In this document: piece after piece, positions 54,984-61,978 of the stretch | Layout of the letters: every line of letters starts with the position of its first letter | How positions within the stretch are numbered: the first letter of the stretch is position 1 | Source: Hyphomicrobiales bacterium | GTDB taxonomy: Bacteria; Pseudomonadota; Alphaproteobacteria; Rhizobiales; Rhizobiaceae | Assembly (NCBI GenBank): GCA_900469625.1 | Contig: UBXV01000035.1 | Span: forward strand, 62,001 to 126,000 | DNA length: 64,000 nt | Direction of reading: 5' to 3' | Position numbers and translations under genes: made by a program | The notes under the pieces: model-generated | Told to the model about the DNA's origin: nothing | Databases searched by the model: none | What the model saw: only the letters and a program-made list of their open reading frames with translations

Positions 54984-56557
54984 AGCTCACCCCTGCCCTG
55001 AAGGCGCTGATCAAAGCGCCTTTCCTTGCGCTTGCGGCGGTCATTTTCGGTCTCGCTCTGTCGGCGCTGCTCCTGCTGACAAACTTTCTCATCCACCACG
55101 TCCTTGGCGCTGAGCATGGTGTTGCCAGTGACGTTGTCATTCTCATCGCAAAGAACCTTCCAATCGCGCTCGGCGTGCTCGGCTTCATCGCCGCCTTCAT
55201 CTCAGTCGACGTCACGACCGCCGTCTTCGGGACGGCGCGTTGGGCCAACAAGCGCGAACTGAAGCAACTCACAGCAGGCGACGAAGGCTTGCTCATCGGA
55301 CGCGATCCACCGACCGATCAGCTCTTGCGCTACGATGGACCGGCGCATCTCTTGACGATGGCACCGACGAGAACCGGCAAAGGTATCGGGACCGTTATCC
55401 CGAACCTGCTGACCGCAGATCGTTCGATCATCTGCATCGACCCGAAAGGCGAAAATGCCAAAGTCACGGGAAACGCGCGCGAGCGATTTGGCGCTGTCCA
55501 TGTTCTCGATCCCTTCGAGGTCACGGGTCAGCGATCGGCTTCCTACAACCCACTCGACCTGCTCGATCCGGAGAGCCTAGATATTGCCGAGGACGCAAGC
55601 ACGCTTGCCGACGCACTCGTCTACGACGAACCGGGCACGGGCGGAGAGGCCCACTGGAACGAAGAGGCGAAGGCCCTGATAGCCGGCTTGATCTTGAAGA
55701 TCGTTGCTGCAGAGTCTCCTGGTCGTCGACACCTCGGAACATTGCGCGAGTATCTGACCTTGGCGCCGGAGCACTTCCTGGCGCTGATGGCGCGCATGCA
55801 GGAGACGGACGAGGCGAATGGGCTGATCGCGCGCGCTGCCAATCGTCACCTCGGCAAATCCGATCGCGAGGCCGCGGGCGTGCTTTCGGCCGCACAGCGC
55901 CATACCCATTTCCTCGATAGCCCGCGCATGATCGGTGTTCTCAGCCGTTCGGATTTTCGCTTCAAAGACCTGAAGCAGCAGAACACCACCGTGTTCCTGG
56001 TTCTGCCGCCCGACCGGCTGTCGACCTATGCGCGATGGCTTCGTTTGCTGATCAGCCAGGGCCTCACCGACATGGCGCGCGACGCCACGTCGCCGACCAA
56101 TCCGGTCCTCTATCTGCTCGATGAATTCGCCGCCCTCGGTCATCTGGCGCCGATCGAACGCGCCATGGGCTTGATGGCGGGCTACGGCGTGCAGCTCTGG
56201 CCGATCTTGCAGGACATTCACCAGCTACGCGCCATCTATGGTCGCCGCGCTGGGACGTTCCTGTCGAATGCGGCCGTGCTCCAGGTCTTCGGTGTCAATG
56301 ACGTTGAGACCGCAGAACTGATTGCGCGAACGATCGGTAAGACCGATGTCAACTATACCACCCGCTCCTTCAGCAACAGCGGCACATCCCGCGCCGAACA
56401 TATCTCGGCGCGCGACCTGATCAATGCCGACGAAATCCTGCGGCTATCGGCGAACAAAATGATCCTGCTGCGCCAGGGGCAGCTGCCAGCAGTCGTCTCC
56501 AAGATCCGGTATTTCGAAGACAAGGAGTTCGCCGACTTGTTCCAGCGCGCGAAGTAG
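54980..56557 (+). CDS. VirD4/TraG-type type IV coupling protein
   Basis: 525 aa with two N-terminal membrane helices (FLALAAVIFGLALSALLLLT, IALGVLGFIAAFISVDVTTA), FGTARWANKRELKQL, Walker A APTRTGKGIGTVIPNLL near residue 130, IDPKGENAKVTGNARERFG, Walker B PVLYLLDEFAALGHL near 383 and QLRAIYGRRAGTFLSNA. It links the relaxosome to a type IV secretion channel and powers DNA transfer. Shorter than Ti TraG (about 640). No mating-pair-formation genes are in the window, so it needs a channel from elsewhere. Confidence 0.94.
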   Translation: MKLTPALKALIKAPFLALAAVIFGLALSALLLLTNFLIHHVLGAEHGVASDVVILIAKNLPIALGVLGFIAAFISVDVTTAVFGTARWANKRELKQLTAGDEGLLIGRDPPTDQLLRYDGPAHLLTMAPTRTGKGIGTVIPNLLTADRSIICIDPKGENAKVTGNARERFGAVHVLDPFEVTGQRSASYNPLDLLDPESLDIAEDASTLADALVYDEPGTGGEAHWNEEAKALIAGLILKIVAAESPGRRHLGTLREYLTLAPEHFLALMARMQETDEANGLIARAANRHLGKSDREAAGVLSAAQRHTHFLDSPRMIGVLSRSDFRFKDLKQQNTTVFLVLPPDRLSTYARWLRLLISQGLTDMARDATSPTNPVLYLLDEFAALGHLAPIERAMGLMAGYGVQLWPILQDIHQLRAIYGRRAGTFLSNAAVLQVFGVNDVETAELIARTIGKTDVNYTTRSFSNSGTSRAEHISARDLINADEILRLSANKMILLRQGQLPAVVSKIRYFEDKEFADLFQRAK

Positions 56558-56675
56558 AATGCGCGCGGGACTTGTGTTTCGCAGCATCAGCGGTAGATGC
56601 TCTGAAGCATGCGTGATGGGTACTGGGTCTCGAAGAGCTATCCGGACCGGCGGCATCTGGTGGGTACGGGCGGCA

Positions 56676-57161
56676 ATGGGTCAGAAACCGGCAGCAACGA
56701 AATCTTTTCGAAAGAGCGCGAGCCAAGTCCTGGCGCGCGAACGCGAAGTCACCAAGACCGAGGCGATCAACGCCCTCCTCATCCGGCCAATCGCAATCCT
56801 ACCAACAGAGGTTGGCGACCCGATCCGCCCCTTCGCACTCGGCCTCTGGAACGAGATCCGCCCTCTGCTCAAACCGGACATTAGCGTCGCGGCTTTGCGT
56901 AAAGTCATGGCAAGCTATGTGCGCTCGCGCAGCTATCAGATTGCGGTCGCGCGCCCTGGTTCTCTTCGCCATGACATCAATGGCGCCCTGGTCGGCCCAG
57001 TGTCCGACGCTGACAGGTTGGATGCGCAAGAGAAATATGAAGGGTTCAAGGAACGCGATGGATCGCGCGGTCGAAAATCGCCACCGCCGGGCCCCTCCCC
57101 GACATCAAAGGCGGCGGTGATCCGCGCTGGCCTTCTCAAACGCAAGGACACGGAGCGCTAG
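56676..57161 (+). CDS. ProQ/FinO-domain RNA-binding protein
   Basis: 161 aa from ATG 56676; the frame is open upstream to 56559 and the true start is uncertain. Residues about 30-125 (INALLIRPIAILP, RPFALGLWNEIRPLLKPD, LRKVMASYVRSRSYQIAVA, GSLRHDINGALVGPVSDADR) carry the ProQ/FinO fold pattern with the [YF]-x-x-x-x-x-Y...R-[YF]-D-[LI]-x-G motif in variant form (RHDINGA). FinO-like proteins act as RNA chaperones and control conjugation on F-type plasmids. Position next to transfer genes is suggestive. The C-terminus is basic and Pro-rich. Confidence 0.8.
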   Translation: MGQKPAATKSFRKSASQVLAREREVTKTEAINALLIRPIAILPTEVGDPIRPFALGLWNEIRPLLKPDISVAALRKVMASYVRSRSYQIAVARPGSLRHDINGALVGPVSDADRLDAQEKYEGFKERDGSRGRKSPPPGPSPTSKAAVIRAGLLKRKDTER

Positions 57162-57240
57162 ACGACATCGCCCTCTCCTACCGCAACAAGCGTGGCCCAG
57201 CGACGTTGCGCCGTTGCTGCCGGGCCCATCTATCACGAGC

Positions 57241-57268
57241 ATGAATCGATGGCGCTCAATCGATTCAT
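57241..57268. repeat. Perfect inverted repeat before the WGR gene
   Basis: ATGAATCGAT-N8-ATCGATTCAT, 10-bp arms, 45 bases upstream of the WGR start and 80 bases after the ProQ-like stop. Could terminate the tra-ProQ transcript or serve as an operator for the WGR gene. Confidence 0.5.
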
Positions 57269-57312
57269 AAGTGTCGTTGGACGGCTTGCTCGGAAGGCGC
57301 GATTCTATCGCG

Positions 57313-57570
57313 ATGATTACGCAACCCTATCGCCTCTACATCGAACGAAGAGACGCGACCTGCAACATGGCGCGGTTCTATTCGATCGAGATCGACAGCA
57401 ACCTGTTTGGGGAAATCTGCCTCATCCGACGTTGGGGACGCATCGGCGCGCGCGGCCAGTCGGCTGCGCATCAATTCTCACGAGAAGACGACGCGATCCG
57501 TCTGTTCCTTGATCTTACTCGGCGAAAGCTGAGGCGGGGCTATCGGCCGCAGGCCCGCGCGCCGCGATAG
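57313..57570 (+). CDS. Stand-alone WGR-domain protein
   Basis: 85 aa from ATG 57313. The whole chain is one WGR module: YRLYIERRDATCNMARFYSI, DLFGEICLIRRWGRIGARGQ-type core with W-G-R at about residue 39, and a helix DDAIRLFLDLTRRKLRRGYRP. WGR domains bind nucleic-acid ends in PARPs and occur alone in rhizobial plasmids. The gene is bounded by two perfect hairpins (57241 and 57590), forming a compact unit. Role unknown; DNA-end recognition during transfer is a guess. Confidence 0.85.
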   Translation: MITQPYRLYIERRDATCNMARFYSIEIDSNLFGEICLIRRWGRIGARGQSAAHQFSREDDAIRLFLDLTRRKLRRGYRPQARAPR

Positions 57571-57589
57571 ATGCGGACCGCGCTATCTT

Positions 57590-57612
57590 GTCGCCCCGCT
57601 CGGCGGGGCGAC
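57590..57612. terminator. Strong hairpin between WGR and ArdC genes
   Basis: GTCGCCCCGC-TCG-GCGGGGCGAC, a perfect 10-bp GC-rich stem with a three-base loop, 20 bases after the WGR stop and 69 bases after the ArdC stop on the other strand. A bidirectional terminator is likely. Confidence 0.65.
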
Positions 57613-57680
57613 CGCCGGCCACAATCCCCCAGGACGGATCTGCGGGAGATCCTCCTGGAGGTATGAGATGGCAGTATTCC

Positions 57681-58619
57681 TTACGCGACGGCCTGGTCGC
57701 TTGCCGCGACGCCATCTCGGTTCGGCTGCAATCCGTGCAGGTAAGCAACCGCGCGTTCGGCGTGGGCAGCCATCTGGAAAACGGCGCGCTTGTCGTTTTT
57801 CAGGACCTTCAGCCAGGAGGCGATATAGGCAGCATGATCTTCACGCGGTTCGATCGAGAGACCGAGGTCGGCCGCTACGAACACGCTCCCGAGCTCGGCG
57901 ACCAGTTCCTCCTTCGCATACCCTTCATCGCCCCACGTCTCGTGACCAAGGTTGCGGTCAAGCCGGGTGCCCTTCATGGTCCAATGGATGCACTCATGCC
58001 CGAGTGTCGTTGCGTGCGTTTCGGCCGAGACGAACGCTTCGAAGAGCGGCATTTGGATGAAGTCGCCGGCGGGGTGATAAAATGCCCGGTTGCCACCATG
58101 GCGAATGTCGGCGCCGAGATTGGCAAAGAAGCGATCGGCAGCCTCGATGCGCTGCTTGTCTTCACTGCCGGCGGGCTTGGTCGGGGTTGCGTAGAAATGC
58201 GACGGCAGGCCGTCGATCTGGTCGGCGTTGAAAACGCTATAGCCCTTCATGAACGGGATGCGACGCTCGATCTCTTCGCCTTCATCGTCGGTCTCTTTGC
58301 GCTCAATGGCATTGGCATAAACGACGAGTGTGGATTTCTCACCCTTGCGCACATTGCCGCCAAGTTCCTGCGCCTGGCGAAACGTCATCCAGTAGCTCGA
58401 ACCATAACCGCGTTCGGCAGCTGTCATCCAAAGCAACACCGTGTTGATGCCGCGATAGGCAATCCCGTTGTGACGCAAGGGCCTGACGGGCGTTCCACCG
58501 GCGCCCCAAGGCTGCATCCACGGCCGCGTGCCGGCTTCGAGCTGCTCGACGATGCGCTGGGTGATGCGTTCATAGATATCGTTGCTGCTGGTAGTCGCCG
58601 TTGCGTTTGTCTTTGCCAT
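57681..58619 (-). CDS. ArdC-type antirestriction protein (ssDNA-binding domain plus zincin)
   Basis: 312 aa from ATG 58619 with GGGAAAGGG upstream. N-terminal ArdC domain: YERITQRIVEQLEAGTRPWM, QPWGAGG, NGIAYRGINTVLLWMTAA, YWMTFRQAQELGGNVRKGEKST. C-terminal metallopeptidase-like domain with H-E-x-x-H (TLGHECIHWT) and EELVAELGSVFVAADLG. ArdC proteins protect incoming plasmid DNA from restriction, in part by binding single-stranded DNA. Location beside oriT/TraA agrees with an early-expressed leading-region gene. Confidence 0.93.
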   Translation of the reverse strand: MAKTNATATTSSNDIYERITQRIVEQLEAGTRPWMQPWGAGGTPVRPLRHNGIAYRGINTVLLWMTAAERGYGSSYWMTFRQAQELGGNVRKGEKSTLVVYANAIERKETDDEGEEIERRIPFMKGYSVFNADQIDGLPSHFYATPTKPAGSEDKQRIEAADRFFANLGADIRHGGNRAFYHPAGDFIQMPLFEAFVSAETHATTLGHECIHWTMKGTRLDRNLGHETWGDEGYAKEELVAELGSVFVAADLGLSIEPREDHAAYIASWLKVLKNDKRAVFQMAAHAERAVAYLHGLQPNRDGVAASDQAVA

Positions 58620-58781
58620 GTTCTTGCCCTTTCCCTTGATCTCGCGAAGCGGGAGCCCTTCGCTCCTGCTTCCCGAGCTCGGGCGGACCAGCGGGGGGGT
58701 GGGGTAAAAGCGCCGGCGCGGGGAACCGGCTGCACGGAGCGCAACGTCAGTGGAGTGGAGGAAGCTGGGCGGCAGGTGCTT

Positions 58782-58823
58782 GAAGGGGCGAAGGGGGCAG
58801 CGCCCCCCGGGCCCCTCCCCTTC
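58782..58823. repeat. Large GC-rich stem-loop upstream of the cold-shock gene
   Basis: Outer arms GAAGGGG (58782-58788) and CCCCTTC (58817-58823) enclose an inner GGGGGC-AGC-GCCCCC hairpin. The 58620-58995 interval otherwise holds no gene; it contains the ArdC promoter on one side and the cold-shock 5' region on the other. The GGGCCCCTCCCC run also occurs at about 57085. Confidence 0.5.
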
Positions 58824-58995
58824 GAGAGAAATGTTGCGGCTTCAAGCCGCGCAAACCGGGGTTATTTGCCTGCTGCCAAGGGATAGATGCCGGCCACGAA
58901 AGCCGCGATGTGGGCGCATACTCGATTGCCCGAAAGGCTCGCCCTGGATAAGGTCCCGCGGCATACGAAAGAGCAGTCAGCTGGTGAGGATCACC

Positions 58996-59199
58996 ATGGC
59001 TACCGGTACCGTTAAGTTTTTCAATCAGGACAAAGGTTTTGGATTCATCACGCCTGACAACGGTGGACCGGATGTCTTTGTCCACGTGTCGGCGCTTCAA
59101 GGTGCAACCTCGCTGCGCGACGGGCAAAAGGTCAGCTATGAACTTGGCCAGGACCGCAAGACCGGAAAATCGAAGGCCGAAAACGTCATGTCAGCCTGA
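58996..59199 (+). CDS. CspA-family cold-shock protein
   Basis: 67 aa: [20 protein letters not shown] and [20 protein letters not shown] contain RNP1 (KGFGFI) and RNP2 (VFVH) of the cold-shock domain; the length is standard. Binds single-stranded RNA/DNA as an RNA chaperone. ATG 58996 has GTGAGGA upstream. Rhizobia have many paralogues; this copy lies on a mobilisable segment. A hairpin follows 4 bases after the stop. Confidence 0.96.
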   Translation: MATGTVKFFNQDKGFGFITPDNGGPDVFVHVSALQGATSLRDGQKVSYELGQDRKTGKSKAENVMSA

Positions 59200-59203
59200 A
59201 CGT

Positions 59204-59227
59204 CGAATTCCACACGGCGGGAATTCG
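59204..59227 (+). terminator. Hairpin after the cold-shock gene
   Basis: CGAATTCC-N8-GGAATTCG, a perfect 8-bp stem directly after the cold-shock stop and 15 bases past the LysR stop on the other strand; likely bidirectional. Confidence 0.5.
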
Positions 59228-59242
59228 CTTCAGCGCATTCCG

Positions 59243-60133
59243 TTACCTGCCCGGCCGCGCCAGCGACCGGGCAATGTCGATGATGTCGTCCCGTGATGCC
59301 GTCGGGTCTTCCTTGTTCCAGGCAACCCCAAGCCCGATCTTCAGATCGACGCCGCGTACCGGCCGAAGTTCGAAACCGCGGTTTGGCAAGTCCTTCGTCC
59401 ATTCCGGCGCAAAGCCGATACCAAGCCCGGCGGAGACCAGCGACACCAGCGAGAAGGTATCGTCGCAGCTATAGGCGATGTTGCCTGTCAAACCGTGGGT
59501 CTCGAACATCTCGGAGAAATAGCGTTCCGAATAGGAAAGATTCTGACGGGAGAAAGCGATGATCTTCTCTCCCCTCAGATCCTCGATGTCGATCTCGTTT
59601 AGGAGCGCCAGCGGGCTCGACCTTTCCATCGCCAGCAGATAGCGCTCATGCGCGATCGAGAAGAAGCGCAAGGACCCGATGTTTTCGACCGGACGGATGA
59701 AGCCGAGATTGATCTGGCCGTTCTCGATGGAGCGGATGATGTCGCTGGTCGAACCACTCGTCACATGCAGCGCGACGTCCGGAAACTTCCGGCCGATACG
59801 CGACAGAAACGCCGGCAAAACCCCAATGGTCGCGGGATACACGGTCCCGATCTTGATCGTCCGCGCAGCCTTGCCGGCAGCAGACCGCGCCACATCCATC
59901 GATAGCCCGACATCGCCAATGATCCGGACTGCCCGGTCGTAGAACACCTCCCCTGCCCGCGTCAGTTCCACTCGGCGCGTCGAACGCTCAAGCAGCCGGA
60001 CCCCGAGCTCCTTCTCCAGCGCCTGGATATGTCCACTCAGCGCCGGCTGGGCGATGCACATCCGCGCCGCGGCCCGATTGAAGTGCAGTTCCTCGGCGAC
60101 CGCAACGAAGAACGAGAGTTGGCGAAGTTCCAT
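59243..60133 (-). CDS. LysR-family transcriptional regulator
   Basis: 296 aa from ATG 60133. N-terminal helix-turn-helix: MELRQLSFFVAVAEELHFNR, AARMCIAQPALSGHIQALEK, LGVRLLERSTRRVELTRAG; effector domain from IKIGTVYPATIGVLPAFLSR to SRDDIIDIARSLARPGR. It is of the CatM/BenM/CbbR-like branch that regulates aromatic or central catabolism. The C-terminal 70 residues recur as fragments at 15130 and 48099. It converges on the cold-shock gene and is divergent from a small XRE gene; its target is not obvious. Confidence 0.92.
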   Translation of the reverse strand: MELRQLSFFVAVAEELHFNRAAARMCIAQPALSGHIQALEKELGVRLLERSTRRVELTRAGEVFYDRAVRIIGDVGLSMDVARSAAGKAARTIKIGTVYPATIGVLPAFLSRIGRKFPDVALHVTSGSTSDIIRSIENGQINLGFIRPVENIGSLRFFSIAHERYLLAMERSSPLALLNEIDIEDLRGEKIIAFSRQNLSYSERYFSEMFETHGLTGNIAYSCDDTFSLVSLVSAGLGIGFAPEWTKDLPNRGFELRPVRGVDLKIGLGVAWNKEDPTASRDDIIDIARSLARPGR

Positions 60134-60292
60134 AGCGACGCTCCGTTGTTCGGAGAAGACACAGTTCCGTGCGCAGGACGGAATACGCCCAGCGAACAAC
60201 GCGGAATCGTTGAAGGAAATATCGATGCAGTGTATCTATATAGCGTCTGGGTATTTGTCAATACCGTGTATCGAAATAAATACGAGGTCGCT

Positions 60293-60538
60293 GTGAATCC
60301 TGCCCAAGCTCGTGCCGCACGTGCAATCCTCAAGCTCGGAGTACGGGAAGTCGCGGAACTGGCTAAGGTCACGGCGAATACGGTCAGCCGCGTTGAGCAG
60401 GATGATGCTGGGCCAAGGGGTCCCCAACCCGTAACAGTCGAAGCTATCAAACGCGTTTACGAAGCTCGAGGTGTCATCTTCTTTGAAAGTGGTTCCACAC
60501 CGGATGGCGGTCCAGGGGTGCGTCTGGCAAGTCACTGA
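60293..60538 (+). CDS. Small XRE-family helix-turn-helix regulator
   Basis: 81 aa from GTG 60293 with GAGG upstream. Pattern NPAQARAARAILKLGVREVA, ELAKVTANTVSRVEQDDAG, VEAIKRVYEARGVIFFESGS, ending GGPGVRLASH: a common rhizobial single-domain regulator with the terminal GxGVRL motif. The region between it and the LysR start is AT-rich and holds divergent promoters. Possibly controls the nearby LysR or mobile functions. Confidence 0.82.
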   Translation: MNPAQARAARAILKLGVREVAELAKVTANTVSRVEQDDAGPRGPQPVTVEAIKRVYEARGVIFFESGSTPDGGPGVRLASH

Positions 60539-60581
60539 GAAGATAGTGATCGCTCGCTGCCATTGGGACGACAGGGCTTCC

Positions 60582-60605
60582 TTCCAGTCGATACATTATG
60601 CGATC
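60582..60605 (+). repeat. Dif-like 24-bp repeat, copy 5
   Basis: TTCCAGTCG followed by ATACATTATGCGATC, the sequence closest to the consensus of all five. The complement core GATCGCATAATGTATCGAC shares CGCATAATGTAT with the E. coli dif core. CTAGCTAC follows 20 bases after the 24-mer. It lies between the XRE gene and the ion-channel operon. Confidence 0.6.
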
Positions 60606-60725
60606 CTTTTGGCCCAGTGAACATCCTAGCTACAGCTGTGCTTCAGGCTCGAGCAAAACCTCGTTCTTTAGGGTATCGCTGGCTTCCTCGTTTGCCGCGA
60701 AGGTTCGCAGAACGTTAAGGCGACG

Positions 60726-61427
60726 TTAGATTCTCTGACACCACGGTTGATCGCTTGTCGCCTCTTGGAGCCAGACATTGAAATCAGCCGTCGTGTCGCG
60801 CTTTAGTTCAACGGGTGTCCCAAGGCCATCAGAGGTGGCTAATGCTTCGCCTGTATAGATTTCCCTCTTTCCATGGCCGGACGACACGATGAGCTCGATC
60901 TTGACAGGAACCGCGGGAAGCGGTCCGCCGGTCAGCCAATCGGCTGCGCTGCGGCGCCCGAATACGGAAGCGGATACGCGCAGATTGCCTGCGCAATGGT
61001 TGGCGAGACGGAAGCGCGTGGCTCGCGTCTCCGTTGCCCCGTCAGCAACTGGTGAGGCTGCAGACATGCGCGTTTCCCCGAACCACGAGAAACCAGATGC
61101 AAAGCCCTCTTTCCAGAACGGGCGCACGAGCGGATCTGTTTGCAGTCGCCCCGTCTTAGGATCCTCCTTCATTAGACTGCTGGTGAAACGGATCGGCCGA
61201 TTGTCGCTGTGCGTCAAGTAGAGCTCGGCCACACCGGCATTGTCCGGCCAGTACATCCAGATTTCCAGGAAGCGTTGGCCACCTCCTGACGTCTGAGTCT
61301 CGCCTTCGATCGGCAGTGACGCAAAGATGAGAAACAGAAAAAACGCCGCCCCAAACCCGCCTGACACGGTGTCAACGAAACTCAGCGCTAGGCTCGGCGG
61401 TCGGTGGCTGATGCGCTTGCGGGACAT
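60726..61427 (-). CDS. Unknown protein with N-terminal Asp-containing membrane helix (stator-like subunit 2)
   Basis: 233 aa. After a short basic N-terminus (SRKRISHRPP) a single helix LALSFVDTVSGGFGAAFFLF bears Asp19 at its start, the place of the proton-carrying Asp in MotB, ExbD and TolR. The rest is a soluble, presumably periplasmic domain with two late Cys (NHCAGNL, QPWCQRI) and beta-rich sequence; no OmpA peptidoglycan-binding motif is seen. Its ATG at 61427 shares one base with the stop of the preceding gene. No named family recognised. Last gene of the operon. Confidence 0.75.
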   Translation of the reverse strand: MSRKRISHRPPSLALSFVDTVSGGFGAAFFLFLIFASLPIEGETQTSGGGQRFLEIWMYWPDNAGVAELYLTHSDNRPIRFTSSLMKEDPKTGRLQTDPLVRPFWKEGFASGFSWFGETRMSAASPVADGATETRATRFRLANHCAGNLRVSASVFGRRSAADWLTGGPLPAVPVKIELIVSSGHGKREIYTGEALATSDGLGTPVELKRDTTADFNVWLQEATSDQPWCQRI

Positions 61428-61978
61428 TAGTCACAGCCCGCCTTTGTCGGCGCAACAATATAATCGTCGTCGTTGCGAACCAGCGCCAGTATGACCTTAC
61501 CGCCAGGACAGGCGACGTAATGCTTGGGATCAAGCTCGAGGGCAGAAGCTTGTGGCCAGCCTTCCGAACCGACCTCGAGATGCATAGACATCGCCGCACC
61601 CGGCATGAACGATGCGATCGCATAAATCGGTTTGGTCAACCCGGCCTGCAGCCGAACAAGTCGGGCGCAACTGGTGGCACCCGATTGGTTATTCCGGATT
61701 ATCCAGGAAACATCAGCAGCGTCACCGACCTGCAATCCTTCGATAGCCGAGCAGTCGGATGAAGCGATGCGAAGCAGGGCCGTGGAATCGCCTGACTTCA
61801 AGTCGGCCGCAACGGCGTTGCGCATTCGAGACACGCTGGAGCTACCGGAACTGGAGGCAGCAGAAGGCACAAGTTTGATGAAGACGACGAAGATAAGAAA
61901 CAGGGCCACGGACGCGGCGAGCACGCACGTCAGGGCGTCGGTCAGACTCATCATCAAAACGTCGTCATCGTCAATCAT
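61427..61978 (-). CDS. Unknown protein with N-terminal Asp-containing membrane helix (stator-like subunit 1)
   Basis: 183 aa. IDDDDVLMMSLTDALTCVLA has an acidic start and Asp14 at the head of one membrane helix (continuing ASVALFLIFVVFIKL), again like MotB/ExbD/TolR. A periplasmic domain follows with four Cys (SSDCSAIEG, ATSCARLV, YVACPGG, AGCD at the end), suggesting disulfides. It overlaps the channel gene by four bases, the usual coupling for TolQ-TolR or MotA-MotB pairs. No OmpA-like domain. Function unknown. Confidence 0.75.
   Translation of the reverse strand: MIDDDDVLMMSLTDALTCVLAASVALFLIFVVFIKLVPSAASSSGSSSVSRMRNAVAADLKSGDSTALLRIASSDCSAIEGLQVGDAADVSWIIRNNQSGATSCARLVRLQAGLTKPIYAIASFMPGAAMSMHLEVGSEGWPQASALELDPKHYVACPGGKVILALVRNDDDYIVAPTKAGCD

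Noticed and set aside
57668-58886. Long plus-strand frames opposite ArdC
   Set aside because: They are antisense shadows of the well-supported ArdC gene with arginine-rich or unstructured translations.
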